Assembly: GCA_021397845.1 (NCBI GenBank) | Contig: CM038053.1 | Location: 149,814,041-149,878,040 of the forward strand | Direction of reading: 5' to 3' | From: Areca catechu | Lineage: Eukaryota > Streptophyta > Magnoliopsida > Arecales > Arecaceae | DNA length: 64,000 nucleotides | In this document: piece after piece, positions 9,405 to 22,028 of the stretch | Position numbering within the stretch: position 1 is the first letter of the stretch | Layout of the letters: every line of letters starts with the position of its first letter | The notes under the pieces: generated by a model | Seen by the model: only the letters and a program-made list of their open reading frames with translations | Told to the model about the DNA's origin: nothing | Databases searched by the model: none | Position numbers and translations under genes: made by a program

Positions 9405-11890
9405 CGACTTGATTCAAATGGTCCAAATGATCCTTCTTGGTCTTGCTATATATAAGAATGTCGTCGAAGTAAACTACGACAAACTTTCCTATAAATAACC
9501 GTAGGACTTGATTCATAATCCGCATAAAGATACTAGGAGCATTGGACAGTCCGAATGGCATTATTATCCACTCAAAAAGACCCTCCTTGGTCTTGAACGT
9601 AGTTTTCCACTCATGCCTAGGTCTAATTCTAACCTGATGATAGCCACTCTTAAGGTCAATCTTTGAGAATATTGTTGCTCTGGCCATCATATCTAACATG
9701 TCATCCAAACGGGGTATGGAAAACCTATATTTTGTTGTGATCTTATTAATGGCATGACTATCAATGCCCATCCTCCAAGTGCCATCTTTCTTAGGGGTCA
9801 GTAATGTGGGTACTGCACAGGGACTCAAACTCTTTCTAATAAATCCTTTCCTAAGGAGATCCCTTACTTGTCTTTGTAACCTTAAATGTTCGGTAGGGTT
9901 CATCCTATAGTGTAAAAGGTTGGGTAGGGTGGCTCCTGGGATAGTCAATGGCATGCTGGATGTCACTAAGTAGTGGAAGTTGGTCAGGTAGGTCATCTGG
10001 AAACACATCCTTAAAGTCTTCTAACACTTTAGCCACTTCCTGAGGGCGTTCTTTCTGGGAAGGCTCCTGAATTTCCTTAGTGGTTAAAATCCAAACAAAA
10101 GTACCCTCAGTGAGTTCTTTCTCAATTTCCTTTTTAGTGATCAAATTGACTCCCATTTCCTTTTCCTTTAGGTGGCTTGATCCTCTCTTAACAGTGTCCT
10201 TAGGTGGTGTTGGGTTGATCACAAACTTCTTTTCTAGGTGCATGAATGAGCAGGAATTTGATCGGCCGTATAGGGTTGCGTCATGATCAAATAACCAAGG
10301 TCGACCTAGGATGATACTGCTCACTCCCATTGGTAAGACATCACACCGTACTTTCTCCTGATAGTACTATAATTGGATTTGGACTAGGCACCTATATTTG
10401 ATGGGAATTGAAGTGGAGTCTATCCAATAAACCTTATAGGGATTTGATGTGGAACTGTGGACAAGCCTAAAGTTTTGATAGCACTAGTAGATATGGCATT
10501 TACACAACTCCCGCTATCTATGATTATTTTACATACCTTATCCCCTAACTTGATAAATGTTTGTAGGATGTTAGTCCTATGCCAATCCTCCTGTGTCACA
10601 GTTTGGGTAAGGATGCATCTAACTACTCCCAATAGATCATGCTCTATTTGTTCCTCGTCTCCTTCATACTTTTCAGCCAAATTGTCCTCAGCCTGATATA
10701 CTTCCTCGACATTATCACCTAGGGGTTGTTTGGGTTCAGACTCATTTTCTTCTAATTCTTCTATGTGTAAGGCCCTAGTTGGACAATTGCTAGCGTAATG
10801 GCCTAACTTATGACATTTATAGCAAGCCACATTAGAATTTGGAGTCCTCTGAACTTCTGGTGCTTTACCCCTATCATCTCTATGGGTCAGAGGGGTGTAG
10901 GGTTGGATCGACTAGGTCGCATCTGATTTGATCCTGGCTGCTGACTAGGTACACTAGCTCTAGGGGGTTCGGGTTTGCGATAAAATGGTCCCCTATGAAA
11001 TCTCTCGGCATCTCGTGCTACCTGGTAAGCTAACTCTAAGTCATGGACTTCTCTAAAAATAACTCCTTCTGGATCTCTTCTCTCAATCCTGCCTTAAATC
11101 TAGACAAAGTAACTGACTCGGACTCATCTACATTGCATCTCATTACAAATTCATCAAATTTGGCAATGTATTCGGCTACACTCTTGGTTCCTTGAGTTAA
11201 TCTTTGCCACTGATCTAGAAGTCTCTGGTGGTAGGACATGGGAAAGTATTTCTCTCTAAGCCTAAGTTTCATTGCCCTCTAGGTTACTATGGGAACATCA
11301 CCTCTTTGTCTAATGAACCTCCCGACGTTTCCCCAGTAAAGCCTAGCCTGACGAAATAACCTAAGCTTCGCGAACTTGTATTTTCTCTCCTCTGTCATGT
11401 CATACCAATCAAAGTACTGATCCATCTCTCCCTCCCAATCTATGTAAACCTTAGGATCTAGATTTCCATCAAATGTTGGTGCTTCCAACCTAATACTCCT
11501 AAGGGTTCGCTCATCACGGTCTGCCTGATCCTGATTGTGTCTCCTAGGGTTTGGCTCATAGACTGGATCATAGTGTGCTATCCTAGGGTTCGGGTCATGG
11601 ACTCGATCGGGATTGGGTCCACAAGGACTTGGCTCGAAGAAGTGGTCTTGATGAAGAGCCCTTCTAGGGTTGTTGGGTGTCTCAAACTCAGATTCAGGCT
11701 CTAACTCATTCTGGACTTCATGATTTCCTCCAGGGGTACGAGCTTCTAATTGATCAAGTCTAGCAGTGATATGGGTTATCTGATCGATCAAGTTTTGATT
11801 GGTCTAGGCTAATTGATCAGTTAAGTTTTGGTTCAGCCTGGTCATTTGGTCATTCAAAGATTTCATCAGACTCTCAAAGTTTTGTTCCAT
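9405..11890 (-). pseudogene. Chromovirus H gag-pol (gag, protease, partial reverse transcriptase)
   Basis: Minus-strand polyprotein of a Ty3/gypsy chromovirus (CRM/Reina-like by RT motifs), starting at an ATG at 11890. In order: a gag with FDGNLDPKVYIDW and the capsid block about 11050-11600; a zinc knuckle CX2CX4HX4C (CYKCHKLGHYASNC, 10783-10824); an aspartic protease site DSGS (10507-10518); a pre-RT segment with GRPWL; and a reverse transcriptase with KKDGTWRM, FSKIDLKSGYHQ, PFGLSNAP and the catalytic YFDD (9460-9471). RNase H and integrase are absent: the frame ends in a tandem array just after YFDDILIYS. Lesions are in-frame TAG codons near 11806 and 11279 and a frameshift near 11036; a further break lies around 10840-10950. 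The element is inactive and 3'-truncated. Confidence 0.85.
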
Positions 11891-13058
11891 GGTTACACTA
11901 GATTGGGCTTGGGTTTGCTGATAAAGGTGCTCCCGATCTAGTTGCCATGCACACGGACTCAACTCGGACTAGGGGTTTTGCTAGACCTAGAGTACAAATC
12001 AAATGTAAGGTCAAATTGACAATCCGGGTTGTAGTAACTTGGCACCTGGCCAGGTAAATGTAAGGTTAGTGGAGGTTCCTCTTTGCTTGCCTTAGACACC
12101 AATTAGAAATTGGCCAGGTAAGCGAACAACCCACTTTCCTTCGGGCTCGTCCCTGAACCACTTGCCTAGACACCAGATACAAGCACACACAAACAGGGTG
12201 TCAAAGTTGGTTTGACACTTGACTCGACCCGACCTTGTAGGTGCCCTTAGCTCGCTAGAGCAATTAAATGTCTAATCTATTTTAATTAGGATTGGGTTCG
12301 TTATGCAAGTTGATGTATTTTGGGCTAGGGACAGGTAATGAAATCCTGACTCTATGTCAATTTGATGCCCTTAATTTGGTTTACCATGAAATGAATGCAA
12401 CAAACATATGGATCCAAATTTTAGGTGCAGAATTAGTGTATTGCAGTTCTAAAGTGGTGGAAAAGTGCAATGTTACAGATTCAAAAAAAAAAAATTCACA
12501 GAAGATTACTAACTTCTAGATGATATGCCATACAAAAGGAAATTTAAAAAAATTCTATACTATGCTGAGCAGACACTGAAAACTAGTTAATGAGAAAAAA
12601 AAACATGACTGAACATAAAGGAATTTCAGCGATAGTGATGGAATGCAGGAATTTTTCATTTTTTTTGTAATTTTTTTTCTGAAGATGAAATTTTACATGA
12701 TATAACTAACTTAATATGGAGTAGGAAAAAAATTATCTCAATGAAAAATTAACTACTTTCATTCAGACTTTTATGCGAATCTCAGTCAACCTACTCAGAA
12801 ATACAGCTAGCAGAATTTAAACTAATAAAGGCATTACATACCAAACTTCAACCTAAAAATTCACGTTCGGCCAGGGGCTCATTATTCCCATGGGTCGTGA
12901 CAGTGTACTAGTGTACACCCGCTCAGGAGGCATGAATTTTAGATCTAGATTGGATTTTTAAAACAATAACTAAGTAGCATGTATGAATGCTATGCATGCA
13001 GAAAATTTCAGCAACCTACCTATATGCACAAATTCAAAAGTAACCCTAACCTACCATG
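11891..13058 (-). other. Chromovirus H leader (between PBS and gag)
   Basis: Non-coding, about 1.17 kb. In element sense it contains, within 12044-12180, ttacctggccaat followed by attggtgtctaagg, a pair also found in the leaders of Angela-A, Angela-B and element D. A-rich runs near 12481-12730. No gene seen; small frames here are not supported. Confidence 0.6.
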
Positions 13059-13070
13059 CTCTGATATCAA
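13059..13070 (-). other. Chromovirus H primer-binding site (tRNA-iMet type)
   Basis: Minus strand reads tgatatcagagc, one base off the canonical tggtatcagagc that pairs with the 3' end of plant initiator tRNA-Met. Separated by three bases (aaa, plus strand) from the LTR that ends ...cccatca in element sense. Confidence 0.75.
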
Positions 13071-13073
13071 AAA

Positions 13074-14118
13074 TGATGGGAAACATGTATCGAATGATGC
13101 ATTTAAAAGGAATTAGAAGGACTAAATGAAAATAAAATAGATTAAACATGCAGCTATTCTATTAAAAGAAATAGAATTATATGAAAGGAACATAAGAAAA
13201 AGAATTAGACTATAAAAAATCTCTCAAAGTAATTAAGAAGGGATCTTCGTGGTTAGGAAACCACCCAGGTTATGGCCTAGCCTACTTTTCTATTTTAGAT
13301 CTGAAGAAGATTATAAGATTACTATCCTGCTATTAATAATTGAAATCATAAAAGGGACACTCAGATGAACGTACTAAAATACAAGGAGTTACTCTAGATC
13401 TAAAGGCACCTTGTCTATGATTCCTTGGCATAGTAGACATTCACCTTAAAAACCAGGAGACCCCGGGTTCCTGCATAGATACATAGTAAAATTAAAAGAT
13501 TTATGTGGAAGAATGGAGAAATGGAAGAGAAAATTAGGAATGGAAGAAATGGCTTAGATTTGGCTTTAAGTGGATCTCCAGTGGTATCCTTTGCTTGAAT
13601 CATCTTCAATTGTTGGCGTGGAGAACTCCATTGTAGATGATCTCTTTTGAAAGATGGGAAGGTCGAAATTGGAGAGGCTTGAAGAGGATTCTCCAAGGGT
13701 GGCCGAATGGGATTGGAAGAGGGACTAGTAGCTTGTTTGGTTAAGTATCCTAGGTCTCACCTACCTTCTCTCAAAGGTCTTTGACTAGCAAAGGAAGAAA
13801 GCTTTCTTAGAAAAAAATTTCATTTCATTCATCATCCAATTACAAGAGGATTTAGGAGCTTTTATAAACCTTAAGCTCCCATTTCAAATTCAAACTACAT
13901 CACATTTCATGGAGATAATCAAGGGGCGTCCCAAACAAAGTGGAGTGGCCCCTTTTAAAAATTCAAACTCCTAAATACAAGGGGGCGTCCCATGAATAGT
14001 GGAGCTTCATTCCCATGAAGAGTGGAGCTTCATTCAAATTCAAATTTGTCTTGAAAATTCATGGTGAAGTGTCTTGATGATGTGGCATGACTTGTCCTCC
14101 AACTTGGCAAGGCGCATT
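13074..14118 (-). mobile_element. Chromovirus H 5' LTR, first part (interrupted by Angela-A)
   Basis: It begins TGATGGGAAACATG next to the PBS. In element sense the LTR ends ...tcccatca, the same terminus as the right LTR of element D (gccccatca), linking H and D to one lineage. The LTR is broken at 14118 by insertion of Angela-A; the last five bases (gcatt) are one copy of the target duplication. It continues at 24111. Confidence 0.7.
14114..14118. repeat. Target-site duplication of Angela-A, left copy (GCATT)
   Basis: The identical five bases follow the right LTR at 24106-24110. A perfect 5-bp duplication is diagnostic of integrase-mediated insertion. Confidence 0.93.
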
Positions 14119-16174
14119 TGAAAGGAAATCTAGTAGCAAGCATGCTTTGTATTTTAAATTTTTTTCAAAATAACATGCAGTGGAAGCATGATAAAATGAT
14201 TAACATTTAATCTAAGCATGCTTTAAAACTTTTCTATGCTACTTGTCCCAAGATCTTGCATGAATGATTAATATAAACAGTGAAATCATGAATTCATGCT
14301 ATGAACATTTCAAAGCAACATATCTATATATGTAAAACCATACCTTGTATGAAATGAAGACGCTCTCCACTGCGAAAGATCCAGGAGCAGGAGGAAGAAC
14401 TCTGCTTAGCCGCACACGTGTCCGGCCTCTACAGGTGGTTCACACCAAGGCTCTTTCAAAATCTACTTCCACTCAAAGTGCTAGCTTGTTGTGGAACGAT
14501 TTGATCGGGACTCCTTTTCTTCTTTCGATGCCGGACTCTCCGAATGAATGAAGAAGCTCAAGAGGTGGAGAATGAGTGGTTGGAACCCTTCCCAAACACT
14601 CAATCCTAAGACCTAGATCTCTAGGTACAAAAAGCACACTTTTCTCCAAAATCCTCACACCTATAAAACTAGAACTTTTTCCTAGTTTCTTCCCTTTCTT
14701 CCCTTTGATTTTTCCAGCATTTCTTTGCTGAGTTTTTCCTTATTTTCGTCCTCCCATTTCAGCCCCTTAAGTAGATGGAGAGGGAGAGGGAGAGTGGGGA
14801 GTTATAGGTGTGGTAATGGATAGTTATGGGAGTTATGGTCATGGGAAGTTACATAACTCCCCAAAAATGAATTTAAACTTATTTAAATTCAGATTAAATG
14901 TATTAATTAATTTTAATTCATAACTAAAATCAATTGGGTCAAGTGTGCATACATTGGGTTCAACCCGATTGGACCCAAACCCATTTTGAACCAAATCCTA
15001 TTTGATTCGTTCCAGATTTTTATAGCTCAATCAAATTGGGCTATCAAGTAATCACATTACTTAATTCACCTCCATGCATCACCAACTATTAGTGAAAATT
15101 TCATGTCACAACTTTTTGTGACATCAAGTGTCTACACTTGCGAAATCAACAAGTGTCGACACTTACACAAGTGTCGGCACTTTCAAGAATATCAAGTATT
15201 GACACTTGGATAAAGAAAAATCCTTTTTCTCTGTGAGTCCACGAACGATTCCCAATCGTTCTCCGATCACTAGATCAAGTAGAAACCCCTATAGTGTGTG
15301 ACCCCATAGGTTCGAACACTAAGCCGGTAGCACTGGAACATTTCCAATACCAGTCAAAGTCGCCATCTAGCAATGACACCCGACGTCCGGATAGGTCGAA
15401 GTTGCAGAGCAACAATCAAGAACCAGGAGATATGGAAACCTTGTAATTAATCCCTTTGACCTCAATGCTCAGGAAGACTTAGGCTTTAACTGCCCAACCC
15501 ATAAAGTCCATCAACAATGTGTCTCAATCTCACAAGTCTTGTAACACTTTACAGTGACTACCCTGGTCAAGGTTTTGCTAAATTGAAACACAGTAAGATA
15601 TCTGCTCCAAACACTTTGGAGGGGTCAATCCCATCTTGATCCGATCACTGCTACACGAGTACTTAACTGTACCCAGAAACCTTCCATCCCTGGATTAGAA
15701 ATCCAGATAGTCTAGTACCAAAGTCTAATGAGTTGCTCGCAAGCTACCATGACGATCTCATGTCTGAGGGATAACTACGTCCATATCAAAACTCTAGGCA
15801 GAAAAAGTACAGACGGGTCACGTTCGATGAAATGTCAAACACAACATCTGCATGCCATACCAGTGTCTCTACACTCCTTGGTTAAGAGGACAACCAACGA
15901 CTATGGCACACAACGACCTATACTTGATATACTATCATCCTGAAATAAGTGTATCATTTAGTCGCGAACAATTTTAGGACTATATGATATATCCTCTCTA
16001 TATCACATACAAATAGTCCTAAGGACTTCATCACTGAAGAACTCATTACAGAAAGATGAAATAGTGATGAACTGCCAGAATAAATATTTTATTCAATAAT
16101 ATAATTCATACATAATTACATTAAATGTACAACTGTTTACTGTAGAAATTGGCTTTGGGACACATTTCCCAACA
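14119..16174 (-). mobile_element. Angela-A 3' LTR
   Basis: 2,056 bp, plus strand TGAAAGGAAATC...TTTCCCAACA. It matches the LTRs at 22029, 39859 and 47727 over its whole length with scattered substitutions. It carries four aagtgtcgacactt-type palindromes at 15126, 15151, 15169 and 15194. Small antisense open frames (such as 15728-15943) recur in all LTR copies simply because the LTRs are copies. Confidence 0.93.
15107..15207 (-). promoter_or_regulatory. Palindrome array in the Angela-A 3' LTR
   Basis: A stem tgtcacaa/ttgtgaca is followed by four 14-bp palindromes based on aagtgtcgacactt, starting at 15126, 15151, 15169 and 15194 (steps 25, 18, 25). A TATA-like ttatagctc..., i.e. tataaaaa in element sense, lies about 100 bp downstream in the element direction. 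Enhancer function is inferred only. Confidence 0.5.
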
Positions 16175-16184
16175 ACTCCCACTT
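16175..16184 (-). other. Angela-A polypurine tract
   Basis: Element sense aagtgggagt immediately before the LTR start TGTTGGG. It is the plus-strand primer for reverse transcription, and identical to 47717-47726. Confidence 0.85.
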
Positions 16185-16187
16185 GGA

Positions 16188-19100
16188 CTAAAGCCAATCA
16201 GAACAGTATCGTATACCCATCTTCCATTTACAATTATTGAGTTCTTGAATTCCAATAGCTTTAGTAAAGGGGTCAGCCAGGTTCTCCTTTCCATCAATCT
16301 TCAGAAGGTCGATATCACCTCGTTCCACGATTTCTCGCATAAGATGAAATCGGCGCAGAATATGCTTGGTACACTGATGGGACTTCGGCTCTTTGGATTT
16401 AGCAATGGCTCCAGTGCTGTCACAGTACACTGGAACAGGACCATCCAGGGAAGGTGCCACTCCCAGCTCGCCAAGAAATTTTTGCAACCAAACAGCTTCC
16501 TTTGCTGCATCAGATGCTGCAATATATTCCACTTCGCATACAGAGTCTGCTACAGTGTGCTGCTTGGAACTCTTCCAGCAGATAGCTCCACCATTCAGGG
16601 TAAAAACAAAACCAGATACACTCTTGCTATCATCCCTATCTGACTGGAAACTGGAGTCAGTATACCCCACAAGTTTCAAGTCAGGTCCTCCAAAAAGAAG
16701 CCACTGGTCCTTGGTATTTCGCAAATACTTCAGGATGGTCTTTGCAACCTTCCAGTATGCTTCACCGGGGTCAGACTGGTATCGACTCACTATTCCTAAT
16801 GAGTATGCTACGTCTGGTCTAGTACATGTCATGGCGTACATGATGGACCCTACTACCGAAGCATAAGGAATCCTACTCATACGCTCTCTTTCCTCAGGAG
16901 TTGTCGGACAATCCTTCTTGGAAAGAGAAATTCCATAGCCTATCGGAAGATAGCCTTTCTTGGATTTCTCCATGCTAAACCTTTTCAGCATGGTATCAAT
17001 GTACGTAGACTGGGACAAACCCAGAAGCTTCCTTGATCTATCCCTATAGATCTTCATACCTAGTATGAAAGAAGCTTCACCCAGGTCTTTCATAGAAAAC
17101 TGGGACGACAACCAGACCTTTATTCCCTATAATGCAGGGATGTCATTCCCGATTAAGAGAATGTCATCCACATACAGTACAAGAAATACAACTACAGAAC
17201 CATTTGCCCACTTATATATGCAGGGTTCTTCTTTGTTCCTAACAAAACCATACGTCTTGATACACTTATTAAAATGCATGTTCCAACTCCGAGACGCCTG
17301 CTTTAGTCCATAGATGGACCTACTAAGCTTACATACCTTAGATTCATCTGTGGATGTGAACCCTTCAGGTTGCATCATATACACCTCCTCATCTAGCTCA
17401 CCATTCAGGAAAGCTATTCGGACATCCATTTGCCAGATTTCATAATCCAGATATGCAGCTAAGGCAAGCATAATCCGAATAGACTTGAGCATTGCCACAG
17501 GGGAAAACATCTCGTCATAGTCAATACCATAACATTGACGATAACCCTTGGCAACCAGACGGGCTTTATAGGTCTCTACCTGCCCATCTGCGCCCCGTTT
17601 CCTTTTGAAGACCCATTTGCACCCAATGGGTTTTACCCCTTCAGGTGGATCAACCAAAGTCCATACTTTGTTGATTTCCATGGACTCCATTTCAGATTTC
17701 ATGGCTCCTAGCCACAACTCAGAATCAGACCTCAGCATCACGTCCATATAGGTGATTGGATCCTCGTTGTTCTCATCGAGCTCAATGGGATCACCGTCTT
17801 GGACCAGAAAACCATAGTATCTGTCCGGTTGACGCGGTACTCTACCAGATCTCCTTAATGACTGGTCAAGAGGCTCAAGGTTTGATCTTATCATAACGGG
17901 TTCTGTAGCAGTCCTTGAGTGATTTGGTTCTTCTATCTGTTGAACTTCAGTAAGCTCAACATTGGCAGCTTGAGCACCTTCAGTAAGGTACTCCCTTTCC
18001 AAAAAGGTAGCTCTAAGACTGACGAACAATTTTTGTTCCCCAGGCATATAGAAGAAATAACCCTTAGACTCTTTAGGATACCCAACAAAGAGGCACCTGT
18101 CAGACCTAGGTCCAAGTTTATCTGTTTCCAAATGCTTGACATAAGCCGGACATCCCCAAACCCGAAGGTGTGATAGACTCGGCTTACGCCCATTCCATAT
18201 TTCATATGGAGTTTTGTTAACAGACTTACTCGGAACTCTATTTAGAAGATAGCATGCTAACTCCAAAGCATACCCCCAAAAGGAAGTTGACAGATTTGCA
18301 AATCCCATCATGGATCTGACCATGTCTAACAGAGTCCGATTCCTCCTTTCAGACACACCATTTAACTGAGGTGTCCCAGGAGGTGTCCATTGAGAGAGAA
18401 TCCCATTCTCTTCAAGATAAGTCAAAAACTCCCCAGAAAGATATTCTCCACCTCGATCTGATCGAAGGATTTTAATAAGCTTCCCGGTTTGTTTTTCAAC
18501 TTCATTACGATACCGTTTGAATATCTCAAACGATTCAGATTTATGTCTCATCAAAAAGACATAACCGTACCTTGAGAGGTCGTTCGTAAATGTAATGAAA
18601 TATTTATACCCACCCTTGGCATCGACATTCATTGGTCCACATACATCAGTATGTACTAGACACAAAATATCATCAGCTCGTACACCTTTTCCAGTAAAAG
18701 GTGACTTGGTCATCTTACCAAGTAAACAAGATTCACAAGTTGGCAGTGATTCACAATCACTAACGTTTAGGAGACCTTCTCCCACTAACCTGTTGATTCT
18801 ATTCTTGTTTATATGACCTAGCCTACAATGCCAGAGATAAGCATCATTGACATTATCTAATCTAGGGCATTTGCAAGAAATGTACATTACACCAATAGGC
18901 TGTGATAAAACATAAATGCCATTCTTAATATGTCCAGTCATAACCACAATATCATTCATAATGACTTTGCAAAAATCACTCTTGATTAATAGTTCATAAC
19001 CATTACTGGCCAACTGGCCTACAGAGATAATATTTACAAGGAATGATGGACAATAGTGACAATCACTAAGAACAACTTTACAAGACTCGAAAAATAGATT

Positions 19101-20146
19101 GACAATTCCCAATGCCAGGACTGGAGCTTGACTTCCGTTCCCCACATTCAGAAATCTCTCGCCATTCTCGAATCTTCTACTAACTTGTAGTCCCTGCAAT
19201 GTATTGCAAATATGATAAGGACTACCAGTATCTAATATCCAGTTAGTAGTATCACAAATAGAAAAACAACAAGGATTTATCATATAAATACCTTGTCCAG
19301 CAACCTTTTGCTGCTTCTTCTTCTTCGGCCTGTTCGGGTCAAGTGTAGCTAGGTAAGCGGAACAATTCCTCTTCCAATGACCCGGCTTCTTGCAGTAGAA
19401 GCATTCCGCCTGACTCTGATCAGCCTTCTTCTTAATCTGACTGGGCCCAGCACTTTGCACCATTTTATTTTTATTCTTTTTATTTTTCCCTTTCTTAAAG
19501 GGACGATGCCTTGCCGCACTGCCTCCCACTAAATCACCAAGCTCTTTTGGAGCTGGTGATCCTTTTCATAAGTCTGTAGTAACCCCATCAACCCATGGTA
19601 GTTGACTACAGGCCTTGTTAATCTATAGTGATCTAGAAAAGGTAAGTAGGAGGGAGGCAAAGAATTCAAAATCGCATCCTTCCCAAGCTGCTCGTGGAAA
19701 GGATATCCAAGTTTGGCCAAGCACTCGATCATCTCGATCATGTACAATACATGATCAGTGACCGAGGACCCTTCAGTCATTCGAGCGTTGAAGATGGTAG
19801 AGGAAATCCTGTACCTTTCAACGTCGTCTGGAGTACCAAAAGATTCCTTCAACTTTTGAAAGATTTCCTCCGGTTAGGCCTCCTCGAATCTGCGACTGAA
19901 CTCGTCGTTCATAGCCGCCAACATAATGCACCGCACCGTAGTACGGTCAGAGACCCACTTTTGATAAGCATCTCTGACTGCAGTATGTGCGGTGGGGGCT
20001 GGCCCCTCAGGTGCCGGATCCGTTAATACATAAAGGATCCATTCGTGCTCAAGAACAATTCTCAGTCTTCGATACCAGCTATCGAAGTTGGGTCCCATGA
20101 GCTTGTCATTATCTAATAATGACCGGAGTGATAGATTAGTAGACAT
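16188..20146 (-). pseudogene. Angela-A gag-pol polyprotein (three lesions)
   Basis: One polyprotein from ATG at 20146 to a stop at 16188, with domain order gag, zinc knuckle, protease, integrase, RT and RNase H (Ty1/copia order). Visible motifs: zinc knuckle CFYCKKPGHWKRNC (19362-19403); protease DTGS (19221-19232); integrase HCRLGH...CESC zinc site and the D-D-E core (HTDVCGP, LRSDRGGEY, NGVSERRN); RT with KARLVAKGY and YVDD (17163-17174); RNase H with GYTDSSFQSD and VEYIAASDA. Lesions: CAA-to-TAA stop at about 19872, one-base deletion near 19527 in the gag spacer, and CAG-to-TAG stop at about 17125 just after YVDD (comparison with Angela-B). Both stops are C-to-T changes. The polyprotein is otherwise full length. 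Confidence 0.93.
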
Positions 20147-22014
20147 TATCTGAAAAAGAAAACCAAGACTATTTAGTATATGAATTATTTAAAACTTAAA
20201 GACATGGACTTTTGTTTAAAAGCTCCTCCCACTATTTTATTCAGACTGGTAGCCTCTACCTTCAATCCGAAGAATAACACTTATCCCTTAGTGGGTACCA
20301 GAATCCTATAGACAATACATGAGCCCGACTATGGTCGGCCAACCCATGTTCATCTAAAGGTAGGTTCATAACCAGTTGTTTCTCCAAACAACTCCTAGTA
20401 ATTTATTTTGCCCTAGGAACACTTCAATCGGCCTTTGGGCTACCTGCTAAAGAAGGTCCCAGTTAGGTCCAACCATTAACATGACTGATCTTAATGCTTC
20501 TAGCTAACAAATGATCAAGCCCAACTTTGACCGGCTAACCTGACCACCTGTTTAAGAAAGTTGCATTATGTCATCATATAATGAATGACAATTCCAATAG
20601 TATGATGACCACCCGATCTATGGATCTGTCGATGATCACCCCACTACTGGACTCATTACCAAACATCTTAATGGGAGGCTAAGACAAAAAATTATCATAT
20701 AATTTCTATCTTTTTAAGGACCTAATAATTTAAAGGTTTTATACATGTTGTGACAGAAGAGAAAGGATAAGTCATGGATTATCTTTCACTAACTTCATAT
20801 GTTAATGAAAGGGTTACATGAACTACAAAATCCATGGGCACCTAAATCAGTCAAGCTGATTAACCTTATTGGCATGGGCTAACTCGAATCAATGAGCTAA
20901 CTAATCAAAACTGGTTGACCATATTGGCCAGGTAAGTGAGATCAAGGTTATGGGTTAAGCCATTAACCATCTTTCCTTAGACACCAATATCATTGGCCAG
21001 GAAAGAGGTAGCCCCAAAAGTCATAGATCAAAAGCCATACTTACCTTAGACACCAATTGGTTCACCAATTTCGATTAGACTAGCCTAAGGAATCGGGTCC
21101 TACCACGAAGCCAAGATTAAGTCCATTTAGATATATGGACCGATCAATCTAACTATTTGATAGATACTAGAGAAGAACCTTAACTAAACATTTGATTAAG
21201 TTAATTCTCTATTAAGTCCTATTCATCTAAACTTAGGTCTAACCCAATTAGGACCTAATTCAAGCTAACTCATTTAAACCAAAGTTATGAATATGACTTA
21301 GATCTTAAAATCATATCCTTAGATCATTTAGTCACTTAGATTTACTTAATTCATAATTAAGTTAATCATACAACACATTGAAACATTTTCAAAAAACTTT
21401 ATAAAACATTTTTACAAGAAAATCTAATTTTTAAATTTCTGTTCACTGTGAAGTGTCGACACTTCAGTAGCAAGTGTCGACACTAGGTGTCGACACTACT
21501 CTGAGATAGGTCGACATACAGAGATCCGATTTCTGTGTTTTTGTTCATGAGTCGACACCTAGAAGGCCAAGTGTCGACACATAGACATCCAAGTGTCGAC
21601 ACTAGGTAAACCAAGTGTCGACACTTGATCAAATCCGAGCACAGAAATGCTGAAATCCAAACTTTATCTTTTCTAAACTTGAATTTTATGTTAAACTATT
21701 TAACATAGCAATCATAAACTAACTTTAGAACATTTCTAAAACATTTTATGACTTCAAATTTAGAACATAATAAAGATCAAAACATTTTAATCTTTACTTT
21801 TTTTTTTTCTTTTCTTTTTCTTCTTCATGAGTCCTTCACAATGGCACCCCTACACGCCATAGGAGATCCCTTTGAATGGGAAGTGAGGGTCTTGCAGCCC
21901 TACTTCTCTCCTATGACCGGATGGCCTGGTGAGGCACTCAATCCGAGTACTTGCAAGAAATTAAACTGATTTTATAATGTTTATACTAAACATTCATGCT
22001 AAAGCAACCTTGTT
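20147..22014 (-). other. Angela-A leader between PBS and gag
   Basis: About 1.87 kb, non-coding, AT-rich. It has two notable parts: a cluster of gtgtcgacac palindromes at 21440-21640, and the motif ccttagacaccaat...attggccagg (20923-21060; element sense cctggccaat/attggtgtctaagg), shared with chromoviruses H and D. A poly-T run lies at 21798-21820. The long leader fits BARE/Angela elements. Confidence 0.75.
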
Positions 22015-22026
22015 GCTCTGATACCA
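22015..22026 (-). other. Angela-A primer-binding site (tRNA-iMet)
   Basis: Minus strand tggtatcagagc, a perfect match to the 3' end of plant initiator tRNA-Met, two bases (AT) from the LTR end. Confidence 0.92.
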
Positions 22027-22028
22027 AT

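Noticed and set aside
12292..12519. Small plus-strand frame as a gene
   Set aside because: Lies antisense in the chromovirus H leader, no start context or domain.
15728..15943. Recurrent 62-141-codon frame in all four Angela LTRs (also 23638, 40089, 47958)
   Set aside because: Antisense to the element and repeated only because the LTRs are copies; no domain, one copy already truncated.
16149..16643. 164-codon plus-strand frame and its counterpart at 47036-47752
   Set aside because: Antisense shadow of the Angela RNase H and RT coding region.
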